Shown piece after piece: positions 40,262 to 49,618 of a stretch of 64,000 nucleotides of DNA. Position numbers and translations under genes: made by a program. Source of the stretch: an uncultured Kangiella sp. (GTDB lineage Bacteria > Pseudomonadota > Gammaproteobacteria > Enterobacterales > Kangiellaceae); contig CANNDL010000001.1 in NCBI GenBank assembly GCA_947503435.1, positions 1 through 64,000 on the forward strand, in the 5' to 3' direction. A model generated the notes under the pieces. That model ran no database searches. It was not told where the DNA came from and saw only the letters and a program-made list of their open reading frames with translations. Positions within the stretch are counted from its first letter, which is position 1; the number at the start of each line of letters is the position of its first letter.

Positions 40262-42070
40262 TTATTGCTTTGAGAGCAGTAATAATTGCTGATATTCCGC
40301 TTTTTCAGCTTGGGTAAGGCCTTCGGTACTGGATTTGTCTTGCAGTGTTCTTAACCGATTATTACGAGCGTCGGTTAAGAGGCGATCAATGCAATCGAGT
40401 AACTCTTGCTTTTCTTGCCCTTTAATTTTCTCTTCACGCTCTAAGATTGCTAGTTGAGCCAGTCGCTCGTAGAGCGGTTTGCCGCGCCAATGTTCCAGTA
40501 AAGCACCGCTGCTTAGATTGGGGTTTTTATGAATGATTTCAAGCAGTTCGTGCAATATTTTCGGCCCAGATGAGCTAAAACTGAGTAGCCAATCGAATCC
40601 CTCAATAGATAAGCCAATAGCAGGTTGTTGAAGTAATAAGGTTATTGCCAGTTGTACACTTTTATTCGTCTTTTGCGCAGGCTTCGAATGTTTTTTAGCT
40701 TCTGATCGATTTGTTTTTGGAGCAAAGCTGTTAGCTTCGCTTTGTTTGACTTGATTACCACCATCCAGCAAGGCGGATATCTTATCTTGAGCTAGTCCAC
40801 TGGTCTCAGCCACTGACAGAGTAAAAAGGTCTCTATATACTGGGTCGGTTATTTTTTCTATATATGGTTTAGCAAGATGAACTAACTGACCTCTTCCGGC
40901 AACGGATTCTAAGTTGACCTGTGAGCTTAAGTACTTAAGTAGAAAGTCAAAAGTCGAGTGAGAGCGATCAACGAGGCGATTAAACTCTTCTTTTCCTACT
41001 TTTCGAACCATAGAGTCGGGATCTTCGCCGTCGGGTAAAAACATTAATTTAATTTCTCGGCCTTCACGCAACTGAGGTAATCCATGCTCTAGTGCTTTTA
41101 AAGCGGCAGCTCTTCCGGCTTTATCTCCGTCAAAGCATAAAACTAATTCACGACTGGTTCGGAACAATTGTTGGATATGAGTAGCGGTAGTTGCGGTGCC
41201 CAAGGTGGCCACGGCATTGGTAATGCCAAATTGCGCTAAAGCCACTACATCCATATAGCCTTCAACAATAAGAATTCGAGCTAAATTTCGGTTGGCTTGA
41301 CGTGCTTGAAAAAGCCCATAAAGCTCATTAGATTTATGAAAAATGGGGGTCTCTGGCGAATTTAAATATTTGGGTTCGCCATCGCCCATGACTCTTCCCC
41401 CAAAAGCAATTACGCGACCACGTTTGTCTTTAATAGGGAACATGATGCGGTCACGAAAGCGATCGTAAACTCGAGACGAATCACCTTCTTTTTGGATCAG
41501 CATTCCGCAATCAATTAGCTGTTGTTTGAGCTTATGATTTTTAGCATTTGTTTTATTAAACCCGCCGAATAATTTTTCCAATGAATCCCAAGCGTCGGGA
41601 ACAAAGCCCAAACCAAATTGCTTTGCGATCTCGCCGCTTAAACCTCTATTTTTTAAGTAGTTTACGGCATTTTTGCCGTGTGGAGATTTAAGTTGATTTT
41701 GATAGAAGTTGGCGGCCTTTGACATTAAATCATACAGCGAATTGTCGATTTTAGGACGATTATCAGTAGATTCTTCTCGGGGAACTTCTAGACCTAAAGT
41801 CATCGCCAATTCTTCAACCGCATCAGGAAACTCTAAGCGATCATATTCCATCAAAAAACTAATCGCATTGCCATTCATACCGCAACCAAAGCAATGATAA
41901 AATTGTTTGGTCTGGCTGACATTAAAAGAGGGGGTTTTCTCGCCATGAAAAGGGCAGCAAGCTTTATAGTTGGCACCAGCTTTTTTCAGCGGCACACGCG
42001 AATCGATCAGATCGACAATATCAACCCGATTAAGTAAATCTTGTATGAAATGTTGGGGTATTAAACCCAT
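40262..42070 (-). CDS. dnaG: DNA primase
   Basis: 602 residues. N-terminal zinc-binding domain with the CHC2 pattern (Cys39, His42, Cys60, Cys63), the TOPRIM catalytic core around residues 255-340 ([33 protein letters not shown]), and a C-terminal helicase-binding domain from about 440. It makes RNA primers for replication. Middle of the macromolecular-synthesis operon. Confidence 0.98.
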   Translation of the reverse strand: MGLIPQHFIQDLLNRVDIVDLIDSRVPLKKAGANYKACCPFHGEKTPSFNVSQTKQFYHCFGCGMNGNAISFLMEYDRLEFPDAVEELAMTLGLEVPREESTDNRPKIDNSLYDLMSKAANFYQNQLKSPHGKNAVNYLKNRGLSGEIAKQFGLGFVPDAWDSLEKLFGGFNKTNAKNHKLKQQLIDCGMLIQKEGDSSRVYDRFRDRIMFPIKDKRGRVIAFGGRVMGDGEPKYLNSPETPIFHKSNELYGLFQARQANRNLARILIVEGYMDVVALAQFGITNAVATLGTATTATHIQQLFRTSRELVLCFDGDKAGRAAALKALEHGLPQLREGREIKLMFLPDGEDPDSMVRKVGKEEFNRLVDRSHSTFDFLLKYLSSQVNLESVAGRGQLVHLAKPYIEKITDPVYRDLFTLSVAETSGLAQDKISALLDGGNQVKQSEANSFAPKTNRSEAKKHSKPAQKTNKSVQLAITLLLQQPAIGLSIEGFDWLLSFSSSGPKILHELLEIIHKNPNLSSGALLEHWRGKPLYERLAQLAILEREEKIKGQEKQELLDCIDRLLTDARNNRLRTLQDKSSTEGLTQAEKAEYQQLLLLSKQ

Positions 42071-42174
42071 CTAGAAGAACCCATTAAACTTCAGTGCCAT
42101 AAGTTTTTGGCTATCATAGCAGAGTGAGCAAATAAAAAAATGCTATTAAATAAATTGAATTTTAAAAGGGGGAT

Positions 42175-42621
42175 TTAAGAAAGACGAGCTTTGATTTTAC
42201 CACTCACAGGACCCATATCGGCGCGGCCTTGAAGTTGTGGCTTGAGCATTCCCATAACTTTACCCATATCACGGATTGATTCAGCGCCAGATTTTGCAAT
42301 GGCATCTTCAATCAATTGATCGATTTCGGCATCCGTTAAGGGTTGAGGAAGAAAATCCTGAAGGACTGCAATTTCAGCATGTTCCACATCCGCCAGTTCT
42401 TGGCGACCTGCTTCTTCATACATTTTGATCGATTCGCGACGCTGTTTTACCATTTTATCTAAAATGGCTAGAACCGCCGTATCATCCAATTCAATACGCT
42501 TATCAACTTCAATCTGCTTAATCGCAGCTAGCGCCAAACGAATAGTGGTTAAACGTGCTTTATCTTTCGCACGCATAGCCTCTTTCATGGCATCGCTAAT
42601 AGTAGCTTTTAAATCTGACAC
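42175..42621 (-). CDS. yqeY: GatB/YqeY domain protein
   Basis: 148 residues, all-helical, related to the tail domain of the GatB amidotransferase subunit. The YQEY-type segments LKATISDAMKEAMRAKDKAR at the start and IRDMGKVMGMLKPQLQGRAD near 115-134 are clear. Function unsettled; it is regularly found between rpsU and dnaG. Confidence 0.95.
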   Translation of the reverse strand: MSDLKATISDAMKEAMRAKDKARLTTIRLALAAIKQIEVDKRIELDDTAVLAILDKMVKQRRESIKMYEEAGRQELADVEHAEIAVLQDFLPQPLTDAEIDQLIEDAIAKSGAESIRDMGKVMGMLKPQLQGRADMGPVSGKIKARLS

Positions 42622-42661
42622 GGCAATTCCTGCTAGCTTAAGTTATTGAAAACTAAAGCTA

Positions 42662-42877
42662 TTAGTACAAGCGAATGCGACGAGCGTTCTCGCGAGACAC
42701 TTTCTTAGCAGCACGCTTAACCGCAGCAGCTTTTTCACGCTTACGAACAGATGTTGGCTTCTCGTAGTATTCACGCTTACGAACTTCCGCCAAAATACCT
42801 GCTTTTTCACATGAACGCTTGAAGCGACGCAATGCAACGTCAAATGGCTCGTTGTCTTTTACTCTTACGCTTGGCAT
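42662..42877 (-). CDS. rpsU: 30S ribosomal protein S21
   Basis: 71 residues, the usual length ([20 protein letters not shown]). S21 assists initiation near the anti-Shine-Dalgarno region. First gene of the macromolecular-synthesis operon, with its own promoter at 43002-43030. Confidence 0.98.
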   Translation of the reverse strand: MPSVRVKDNEPFDVALRRFKRSCEKAGILAEVRKREYYEKPTSVRKREKAAAVKRAAKKVSRENARRIRLY

Positions 42878-43001
42878 TAAAAATCACCTAACCTTAAAAT
42901 AGTGTTTAAATAATAAAATCAATAAGTTAACTCTTGTACATTGCTCTAAAAACAATGAAATCAGGCACCAAAAAAGCACTCCTGACTACAAGAGGGCGGG
43001 A

Positions 43002-43030
43002 ATTTTAGCTATTTTTTGATCAAAAAGCAA
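43002..43030 (-). promoter_or_regulatory. rpsU operon promoter
   Basis: On the minus strand TTGCTT (43030-43025) and TAAAAT (43007-43002) are 17 bases apart, with a GC-rich discriminator TCCCGCCC right after the -10. The -35 box is identical to that of the S10 promoter. The leader before rpsU would be about 115 bases. Confidence 0.75.
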
Positions 43031-43157
43031 AGGATCAATGGTCAAAAAACACTTTAATTCATTGCCATAGCCAATTATAGCTCAATCCCGCATCAGATCT
43101 CGCTAAATGATTGAAACTGGATTAAAATTCCAGCAATAAATCTGTAATGATAAATCT

Positions 43158-44177
43158 ATGAAAATCCTTGGCATTGAAACTTCATGTGATGAAACAGGCA
43201 TCGCTATTTATGATAGCGAACAGGGCATAATTGCCGATGCACTTTATTCGCAAGTTGAGTTGCATGAAGAGTACGGCGGAGTAGTGCCAGAATTGGCTTC
43301 CCGCGACCATGTGCGTAAGGCCATTCCATTGATTAAGCAAGTTTTAGCAGAAGCAAATTGCACTAAAAATGACATTGATGCCATTGCCTATACCAAAGGA
43401 CCTGGATTGATTGGCGCTTTGTTTGTCGGTGTAGGGGTAGGACGCAGCCTTGCCTACGCTTGGGATATTCCAGCAATTGGTGTTCATCATATGGAAGGCC
43501 ATTTATTAGCGCCTTTATTAGAAGATGAAAAACCTGAATATCCTTTTGTCGCTTTGCTAGTTTCTGGCGGCCATACCTTATTGGTTGATGTACAGGGGCT
43601 CGGCGAGTACAAAATCCTTGGCGAATCGATTGATGACGCCGCTGGCGAAGCCTTTGATAAAACTGCCAAGATTATGGGCTTGGGCTATCCAGGCGGACCA
43701 GCCATTGCCAAGCTCGCATTAAATGGCCGTGCAGGAATTTATAAATTACCAAGACCAATGACCGATCGTCCTGGTTTAGAGTTTAGTTTTTCAGGCTTAA
43801 AAACGGCGGTTGCTAATCTCTACATGAAGTCTGATAAATCCAAACAGGCGTTGGCAGATATTGCTTATGCCTTCCAAGAAGCTGTAGTGGATACGATTTT
43901 TATTAAATGCCGCCGTGCCTTAGAACAAACAGGCCATAAAAGACTTGTTGTAGCCGGCGGGGTCTCTGCCAATGTTTCCTTACGTGAAAAGCTTTCTGAG
44001 CTACTCGAATCTAAAGGTGGCAAAGCCTACTACCCAAGACCAAAGTTCTGCACCGACAACGGCGCCATGATTGCTTATGCAGGCTATGCTCGTTATCAAG
44101 CCGCAAAAAATGGTAATGGAGAATTTGAAGAGCCAGCCATCCGAGCAAAGCCTAGGTGGCCGATTGAAGAGTTATAA
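43158..44177 (+). CDS. tsaD: tRNA threonylcarbamoyladenosine transferase TsaD
   Basis: 339 residues, ASKHA fold. Transfers the threonylcarbamoyl group to A37 of ANN-decoding tRNAs with TsaB and Tsa[16 protein letters not shown] near the start, the metal-binding HHMEGHL (two His) near 111 and [13 protein letters not shown] near 273 are diagnostic. Divergent from rpsU, as in E. coli. Confidence 0.98.
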   Translation: MKILGIETSCDETGIAIYDSEQGIIADALYSQVELHEEYGGVVPELASRDHVRKAIPLIKQVLAEANCTKNDIDAIAYTKGPGLIGALFVGVGVGRSLAYAWDIPAIGVHHMEGHLLAPLLEDEKPEYPFVALLVSGGHTLLVDVQGLGEYKILGESIDDAAGEAFDKTAKIMGLGYPGGPAIAKLALNGRAGIYKLPRPMTDRPGLEFSFSGLKTAVANLYMKSDKSKQALADIAYAFQEAVVDTIFIKCRRALEQTGHKRLVVAGGVSANVSLREKLSELLESKGGKAYYPRPKFCTDNGAMIAYAGYARYQAAKNGNGEFEEPAIRAKPRWPIEEL

Positions 44178-44188
44178 ATAGCTAAAAC

Positions 44189-44650
44189 TTATTGCTTGTA
44201 AATAGTCCCATCTAAACCAATTGCTAATGGTCGTAACTGAGTATATCTCTGGCCATTAACCCAAACCCTTTTTCGAATTTCAACTAAACACCTTGTATAG
44301 TTGCAGTTTAATATTTTAGTCGGGATAACTTCTTTTTTATCTTCAGCTTTAACCTGTGCCCATTTGAATTCACGAATGATATCAGCAATATAGCTCGCAT
44401 CAATAAAGTGTACTTCACCTTTATAAAAAGAAAATGCATACACCAAAATTGAATTATTCACGTCAATTGATGAAACAAAAAAGTTCTTATCTTTATTCCA
44501 TAATCCAGAGTCTATACTTTCCCGAATACTATCCTTGGGAGTTTTATTTTTAAGCTGTGTATATAAACGGTTTATCAAATCTGCACTTTCAATTGAGTAA
44601 CAGAAAGGGCTAGTAATAATTAAAATCAATAAGAATAAAGTTCTTTTCAT
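44189..44650 (-). CDS. Secreted protein of unknown function
   Basis: 153 residues; not recognised. A signal peptide (MKRTLFLLILIITSPFCYS) ends near residue 19. The mature part has two cysteines in the second half (NCNYTRC), which could form a disulfide in the periplasm, and alternating beta-like segments. It follows the small zinc-ribbon gene by ten bases and is the last gene of the plsY-led run. Confidence 0.7.
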   Translation of the reverse strand: MKRTLFLLILIITSPFCYSIESADLINRLYTQLKNKTPKDSIRESIDSGLWNKDKNFFVSSIDVNNSILVYAFSFYKGEVHFIDASYIADIIREFKWAQVKAEDKKEVIPTKILNCNYTRCLVEIRKRVWVNGQRYTQLRPLAIGLDGTIYKQ

Positions 44651-44660
44651 ATATATAGCT

Positions 44661-44840
44661 CTACCCCATCCAAAAGCCTTTGCGATGCGAAACGCCTAGA
44701 GTTTTAGTGCAGCTTGAACAAAAATACACAAAGCGTTTGCCTAAAGTGGTTTTAACTTCCTGGTAAGCAAGTTCTGTCAGTTTAGCCACGCAATGAGGAC
44801 AAGTAGGGTGCAAGTCATTTCTTTCGGTTGCTTTTATCAT
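44661..44840 (-). CDS. Small zinc-ribbon protein, 59 residues
   Basis: Found by reading the minus strand between the MFS gene and the secreted-protein gene. The product has two CxxC knuckles, TCPHC (Cys14, Cys17) and FCSSC (Cys41, Cys44), about 24 residues apart, as in small zinc ribbons. The ATG has an AAGGAA ribosome binding site six bases upstream and the gene fills the gap neatly, which supports its being real. Function and family are not recognised. Confidence 0.72.
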   Translation of the reverse strand: MIKATERNDLHPTCPHCVAKLTELAYQEVKTTLGKRFVYFCSSCTKTLGVSHRKGFWMG

Positions 44841-44899
44841 GGTATTTCCTTTGTTTTAGTCTTATTAATTTAACGTAGAACTAATAAAATTATTCCCTG

Positions 44900-46087
44900 T
44901 TAACCTGTAATTCTAGAGCCTAGCAATTGAGCCACAACAACTCCTAGAAGCGATACGAACATTAATATCGCTAAATTTAGTGGCGTTCCGTCGTAAAGTA
45001 AGCCCAATAAAATTCCTGCAAATGCGCCGCTTCCAAAACGCAGAGTGCCAATTACCGCGGTTGCAGTACCTGATTGTTCTGGGAACTGAGTTAATATTAA
45101 CGCATCAGAATTCACAGTGACTAGAGCCAAGCCTCCGATCAAAGGGAATAGGCTCGCTACCGTATAATGAATCGATAAATCGAGTTTAGTGACAAGCAGT
45201 AATAGGCCTGCGCTGATAAGCCCAATGGTCATACCGATATACAACATAAATTTAGAGCCTTTTTTAACTACTAATCGAGTATTGATAATGTTAGCGGTAA
45301 AAAGCGCGAGAACATTGATGCCGAATAAAATACTAAAGTAGGTTTCGCTGGCCTTAAAATATTCGATATAAACAAAGGCAATTGCTGTGATGTAGCAGAA
45401 AAAAGCGAACGAGCCCAACATTGAACTGGTGATATTAACTAATGATTTTTTCGTTCCAAAAACTAATTTATAGTTACTGAAAAACTCATGAAACCAATTG
45501 CGGTCACTTTTCGAAGGGATACTTTGCGGCAATTTCCAAATGACTAGCCCTAAGATAAGAATGGCGTAACCCGCTAGCGTATAAAAAATACTTTGCCAAA
45601 CCGAAATTTCCAGAATCAAACTACCAATTGCAGGGGCAATTAATGGAGCTATCATCATAATCATACTGACATAGGACAAACCTTTTGAGGTATGTTCGCC
45701 GTACAAATCTCGGATAATACCAGCGACAACAACCGTAGCTCCACTGCCAAACAGTGCTTGAGCAAATCGAAGCCCAAGAAAATAGTCAGCTTGATTCGTT
45801 ATAGCTAACAATAACGAACAAATAATAAATCCTAGCAAGCCTGTAATGGCCACTTTGCGGCGTCCAAGTCTATCCGCCATAGGTCCAAAAATCAGCATGC
45901 CCAACGCGTAGCCAGCTAAGTAGAGACTAAGCGATACTTGGATAGCGTTGTTACTACTATTGAGGTCTTTAGCGATGGTTGGCATCGCAGGTAAATACAT
46001 ATCAATTGCAAGCGGTGTGATTGCGACCATAGAAGCCAAAAGTGGCAGCAGACGAAGCGGGTTTTTATTATAGTTATTAGATGTCAT
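44900..46087 (-). CDS. Bcr/CflA-family MFS drug exporter
   Basis: 395 residues with about twelve membrane helices. ITPLAIDMYLPAMPTIAKDL near the start and the loop GPMADRLGRRKVAITG near residues 69-84 are characteristic of the Bcr/CflA subgroup of drug:proton antiporters. Eight bases after the sulfotransferase-like gene, so it may export a product of the neighbouring enzymes; that link is inference. Confidence 0.9.
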   Translation of the reverse strand: MTSNNYNKNPLRLLPLLASMVAITPLAIDMYLPAMPTIAKDLNSSNNAIQVSLSLYLAGYALGMLIFGPMADRLGRRKVAITGLLGFIICSLLLAITNQADYFLGLRFAQALFGSGATVVVAGIIRDLYGEHTSKGLSYVSMIMMIAPLIAPAIGSLILEISVWQSIFYTLAGYAILILGLVIWKLPQSIPSKSDRNWFHEFFSNYKLVFGTKKSLVNITSSMLGSFAFFCYITAIAFVYIEYFKASETYFSILFGINVLALFTANIINTRLVVKKGSKFMLYIGMTIGLISAGLLLLVTKLDLSIHYTVASLFPLIGGLALVTVNSDALILTQFPEQSGTATAVIGTLRFGSGAFAGILLGLLYDGTPLNLAILMFVSLLGVVVAQLLGSRITG

Positions 46088-46095
46088 TAGAGGCC

Positions 46096-46815
46096 TTAAT
46101 TGATGGCGTATTTGATTAGCTGTTGGTAATAATCTTTACATTCTTCAACAACAGCTGCTTGATGTTTTTTTAAGCTAATAGTTTTTTTTGTGAAAGGCTG
46201 GAAACAGGTGGATTTCTCTACGGTTTCATACCAATAGGGCGCCCAAACACCATCGCTATCCCTTTTCCCTTTTGGCCATTGCAGCATTTCTTCATAAAAG
46301 GGAATATCTAATTGCTGACAAATTTTTTCTTGATGCGACTTAGGGTTTTCCAGAAAACGATGAGAATCAATTACTAAAGGCGTTACACCATTTTTATCTC
46401 TTAAATAGTTGAATAGCTTTACTTGCTGGCGAAATCCCAAGTCATCGGCTATGACTTCATCCCGAGCTTTGGAATAAGATGCCACCACATAGCGCGGATC
46501 TCGAATCAAAAAGCAATTGGTGAGCTTGTCTAGCCAAGCCAATTCAATTTCATCAAGTAGATGGTGACTCATGTGTTTTTGATAATAAATTTCAGCGTCA
46601 CTAAAAGGTTGCGTTAATTCTGCAGCTACGCTTTGCCAATCGTTTGGTTGGGATGCTAGGACTTCCTCATTGCCAGGGTGAATTATGCGAGTGGTTTTTA
46701 AGTAATAAGCGTATAAAGGCTCATCGACTACTTTGGTATCTGGACGGTTCTCCCATGATCGCATCATGGCCGTAGAAATATTTCTCGGCCCTGACCACAT
46801 AGCTATAGCTTTCAT
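46096..46815 (-). CDS. Sulfotransferase-like protein
   Basis: 239 residues. The N-terminal AMWSGPRNISTAMMRSWE segment resembles the 5'-phosphosulfate loop of sulfotransferases, and LIRDPRYVVASYSKARDE near residues 104-121 resembles the second (3'-phosphate) motif. It could move a sulfuryl group from PAPS, but the acceptor is unknown and some members of this fold are not proven enzymes. The ATG overlaps the aminotransferase stop as TAATG. Confidence 0.75.
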   Translation of the reverse strand: MKAIAMWSGPRNISTAMMRSWENRPDTKVVDEPLYAYYLKTTRIIHPGNEEVLASQPNDWQSVAAELTQPFSDAEIYYQKHMSHHLLDEIELAWLDKLTNCFLIRDPRYVVASYSKARDEVIADDLGFRQQVKLFNYLRDKNGVTPLVIDSHRFLENPKSHQEKICQQLDIPFYEEMLQWPKGKRDSDGVWAPYWYETVEKSTCFQPFTKKTISLKKHQAAVVEECKDYYQQLIKYAIN

Positions 46816-47726
46816 TACTGATATTCCTTTTCTACCAAGTCTTTATACAATCCTTGTAACTTATTAATCATAGGATTGTCGCCTTTGGTACCAATTTCAC
46901 GCCCGTCCACTTCATTGACCGGCGTAAGACCAGCAAAAGTGCCAGTTACAAATGCTTCATTGGCGCCATAAACTTCAGTCAAAGTGAAATTCTTTTCAAA
47001 TACGGGAATATCATTTTCTCGGCAAAGCCTGATAACATTTTGGCGAGTAATTCCGCCTAAGCAATAGTCGCCAGTAGAAGTCCAGACTTCTCCTTTGCGA
47101 ACAATGAAGAAGTGAGTGGAATTACAGGTGGACACAAAACCATGCGGATCCAGCATTAATGCCTCGTCGGCACCGGCTTTTGTTGCTTGGATGCAGGCGG
47201 TAATGCAATTGAGCTTAGAGTGGCTATTGAGCTTTTGGTCTTGCACATCGGGATAACCGCGTCGGACATGAACAGTAAACAGCGATATACCGTTATTAAC
47301 CACATTCGGATCGGGATTTTTGTATTCTGGAATAATTACTATAGTTGCAGAGCTGATAGTTACGCGAGGATCTTGATAAGGTGTCGATTTAACACCGCGA
47401 GTGACCATTAATCGAATATGCACATTAGTGCTCATATCATTGGCTTTTAGAGTGTCGTAAATTCGCTCGACTAGCTGTTCACGACTAATGCCTACATCCA
47501 TATCAATCGCTTTTGCACCTTGATACAGTCGATCCATATGCTCATCAATAAAGGCGATGACGCCATTATGAAGTCTTAATCCTTCCCAGACTCCATCACC
47601 GAGAATGAAGCCACTATCAAAAACTGAAACTTTAGCTTCTGCTCGTGGAAACAGCTCACCATTGATATTGATTAAAATGGCTTCGTTGCGTGGATCTTTT
47701 TGATAATCGTGGGTGCCTTTTGCCAT
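46815..47726 (-). CDS. Class IV (PLP) aminotransferase, atypical
   Basis: 303 residues, fold type IV like branched-chain and D-amino-acid aminotransferases. KVSVFDSGFILGDGVWEGLR near residues 31-50 is the family N-terminal signature; the PLP lysine is probably in NSHSKLN near 188. The phosphate-side loop reads GFVSTCNSTHFFIV, where branched-chain enzymes have an E..xxxN pattern, so the substrate may differ. The ATG at 47726 has an AAGG site; an upstream start would overlap the lipoprotein gene. Confidence 0.82.
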   Translation of the reverse strand: MAKGTHDYQKDPRNEAILININGELFPRAEAKVSVFDSGFILGDGVWEGLRLHNGVIAFIDEHMDRLYQGAKAIDMDVGISREQLVERIYDTLKANDMSTNVHIRLMVTRGVKSTPYQDPRVTISSATIVIIPEYKNPDPNVVNNGISLFTVHVRRGYPDVQDQKLNSHSKLNCITACIQATKAGADEALMLDPHGFVSTCNSTHFFIVRKGEVWTSTGDYCLGGITRQNVIRLCRENDIPVFEKNFTLTEVYGANEAFVTGTFAGLTPVNEVDGREIGTKGDNPMINKLQGLYKDLVEKEYQ

Positions 47727-47731
47727 GATTT

Positions 47732-48049
47732 TTACCTTGTCGTAAAACGTATTAGAGAACAATCCGAAAGAATCTGTTTTCCTTTATGCTCGTAATAGAT
47801 GTAGCTTTCTCCACCATTTAACTTAGGATAGCTATCTTCAACGTAATAGCATGAGGTTAAATTAGACAAAGGGATTACTACTTCATGCTCTTTCAAGTCT
47901 TTGTTAGTACAAGATCTTATTTTATCAATGGCTAAATTTTCCCCGACAAACTGCTGAATTTTGATAAAAGTTCTGTCGTCCTTGCTCAAATAGTTTGTGC
48001 AAGCGCTATTGATAGCTACGACAAATAAAAGTAGGAGAGTGTGCTTCAT
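47732..48049 (-). CDS. Putative lipoprotein of unknown function
   Basis: 105 residues. The signal sequence ends INSACTNYL; Cys17 could be lipidated, although Asn at the -3 place makes the lipobox imperfect. The mature part has three more cysteines. Not recognised. Its start overlaps the plsY stop by four bases (ATGA), and it ends five bases before the aminotransferase start. Confidence 0.65.
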   Translation of the reverse strand: MKHTLLLLFVVAINSACTNYLSKDDRTFIKIQQFVGENLAIDKIRSCTNKDLKEHEVVIPLSNLTSCYYVEDSYPKLNGGESYIYYEHKGKQILSDCSLIRFTTR

Positions 48050-48639
48050 GTTTTCTTATCCGTTAACTTTCGTTCAGTACCTTGCCATAAGTTTTTAATG
48101 TTGCTTCGATGTCGCCAAACCAAAATGAGTGACATGGCAAAGAGCGGGAAGAAATATTTTTTATCAATATAAAAGCCAAAGGCAGACACTGCGATACCGG
48201 TTAGTAATGAAGCCAGTGACGAGTAGCGCGTAAAGAATGCTGTAATCATCCAAGTAATAAGCCCATAAAACAATAAGACGGGTGAAAGGGCAACTAGTAC
48301 GCCAAAGTAGGTAGCCATGCCTTTACCGCCTTTGAAACTAAAATATAGTGGATATAAATGGCCAATAAATGCCATAAAGCCAACCCAACCTAAATTTCGA
48401 TTATGTAACTCTAGCGCATAGCCAATCAATATAGGAATTACAGCTTTGAGAATATCGCCAATAAGAGTAAAAACCGCAGCCTTTTTGCCTCCTAACCGCA
48501 GAACATTGGTTGCACCAGGGTTATTGGAGCCAAAGTCTCTTGGATCAGGTAAATTCATGATGCGACACACTATAACCGCACTGGATATGGAGCCAGTGAG
48601 ATAGGCTAGGATGAGTAATGCGATAGTTGCAGCGTCCAC
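48046..48639 (-). CDS. plsY: Acyl-phosphate:glycerol-3-phosphate acyltransferase
   Basis: 197 residues, polytopic inner membrane enzyme that adds the first acyl chain to glycerol-3-phosphate. The three cytoplasmic motifs are visible: LTGSISSAVIVCR near 14-26, GSNNPGATNVLRLGGK near 37-52 and FKGGKGMATYFG near 102-113. It is divergent from folB, as in E. coli. First gene of a same-strand run to 44189. Confidence 0.96.
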   Translation of the reverse strand: MDAATIALLILAYLTGSISSAVIVCRIMNLPDPRDFGSNNPGATNVLRLGGKKAAVFTLIGDILKAVIPILIGYALELHNRNLGWVGFMAFIGHLYPLYFSFKGGKGMATYFGVLVALSPVLLFYGLITWMITAFFTRYSSLASLLTGIAVSAFGFYIDKKYFFPLFAMSLILVWRHRSNIKNLWQGTERKLTDKKT

Positions 48640-48760
48640 TCAGCTTCTCGGTTGATTGTCACTTATGATAATTATTAAGTCTTTATAACAAATCTGGCTA
48701 AATTTGCTATCCTATGCTTCAAGAAAATTACAATAACTATTAAAAACCTGCGAGAAAAGA

Positions 48761-49114
48761 GTGGATATAACTTTTATTGAAGATTTAAAAGTCGATACGG
48801 TCATAGGTATTTATGATTGGGAACGACAAATTCGCCAAACCATCAGTATCGATTTGGAAATGGGGTGCGATATTTCTCAAGCAGCTAGTGAGGACACTAT
48901 TGACCATTGTTTAGATTATAAGTCAGTAGCTAAACGGATTATTAGCTTTGTTGAAGAAGCTGAGTACCAAACTGTAGAAACCCTTGCAGAGAAAATTGCT
49001 GAAATAGTTCGAGAAGAATTTAATGTACCTTGGCTAAGACTTAAAGTGAGCAAGCCAGGTGCGGTTCGTGGTTCCAAAAATGTTGGTGTGTTGATTGAAA
49101 GAGGTGCCAAGTAA
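48761..49114 (+). CDS. folB: Dihydroneopterin aldolase
   Basis: 117 residues with a GTG start (the protein opens MDITFIEDLKVDTVIGIYDW). It cleaves dihydroneopterin to hydroxymethyl-dihydropterin for folate synthesis. The GIYDWERQIRQTISIDLEM segment and KPGAVRGSKNVGVLIER end are typical. folK follows three bases later. Confidence 0.96.
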   Translation: MDITFIEDLKVDTVIGIYDWERQIRQTISIDLEMGCDISQAASEDTIDHCLDYKSVAKRIISFVEEAEYQTVETLAEKIAEIVREEFNVPWLRLKVSKPGAVRGSKNVGVLIERGAK

Positions 49115-49117
49115 TTA

Positions 49118-49618
49118 ATGGCAACTATCTATATCAGCATTGGTTCTAATCAAAATGCAGAAGCGCAGATTCAGTATGGTGTGAAACGTCTTACTGAGAT
49201 GTTTTCGAAGCTTGAGTTATCGAGCGTTTATGAATCAGAAGCGGTTGGTTTTGACGGTGATAACTTTTTAAATTTAGTCGCTAAAGCTGAAACTCAGTTA
49301 ACCATCTCCCAAGTGGATCAAGCATTTAAACGAATTGAAGCTGCGGCGGGTCGTCGACGCGATGTCCCCAAGTTTAGTGACAGAGCTTTAGATATTGATT
49401 TATTGTTATATAGTGATTTAGTTTGTTCAAAGCCGGTTAAATTACCTCGTGATGAAGTGACCAAGCACGCTTTTGTATTGTTGCCAATGGCAGAATTGTC
49501 TCCAAATCTGATTCACCCAACAGAAAAAGAAACATACCAGCAGTTGTGGGATAGCTTTCGAGCAAAAGAGCAACAAAAGCTGTGGGCAATCCCTTTTGCT
49601 TGGAATAAGGAAAAATAA
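49118..49618 (+). CDS. folK: Hydroxymethyl-dihydropterin pyrophosphokinase
   Basis: 166 residues. Transfers pyrophosphate from ATP to the FolB product. SIGSNQNAEAQI near residue 5 and RDVPKFSDRALDIDLLLY near 88-105 (the HPPK signature with its metal-binding aspartates) are present. The next gene starts on the base after the stop codon. Confidence 0.96.
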   Translation: MATIYISIGSNQNAEAQIQYGVKRLTEMFSKLELSSVYESEAVGFDGDNFLNLVAKAETQLTISQVDQAFKRIEAAAGRRRDVPKFSDRALDIDLLLYSDLVCSKPVKLPRDEVTKHAFVLLPMAELSPNLIHPTEKETYQQLWDSFRAKEQQKLWAIPFAWNKEK

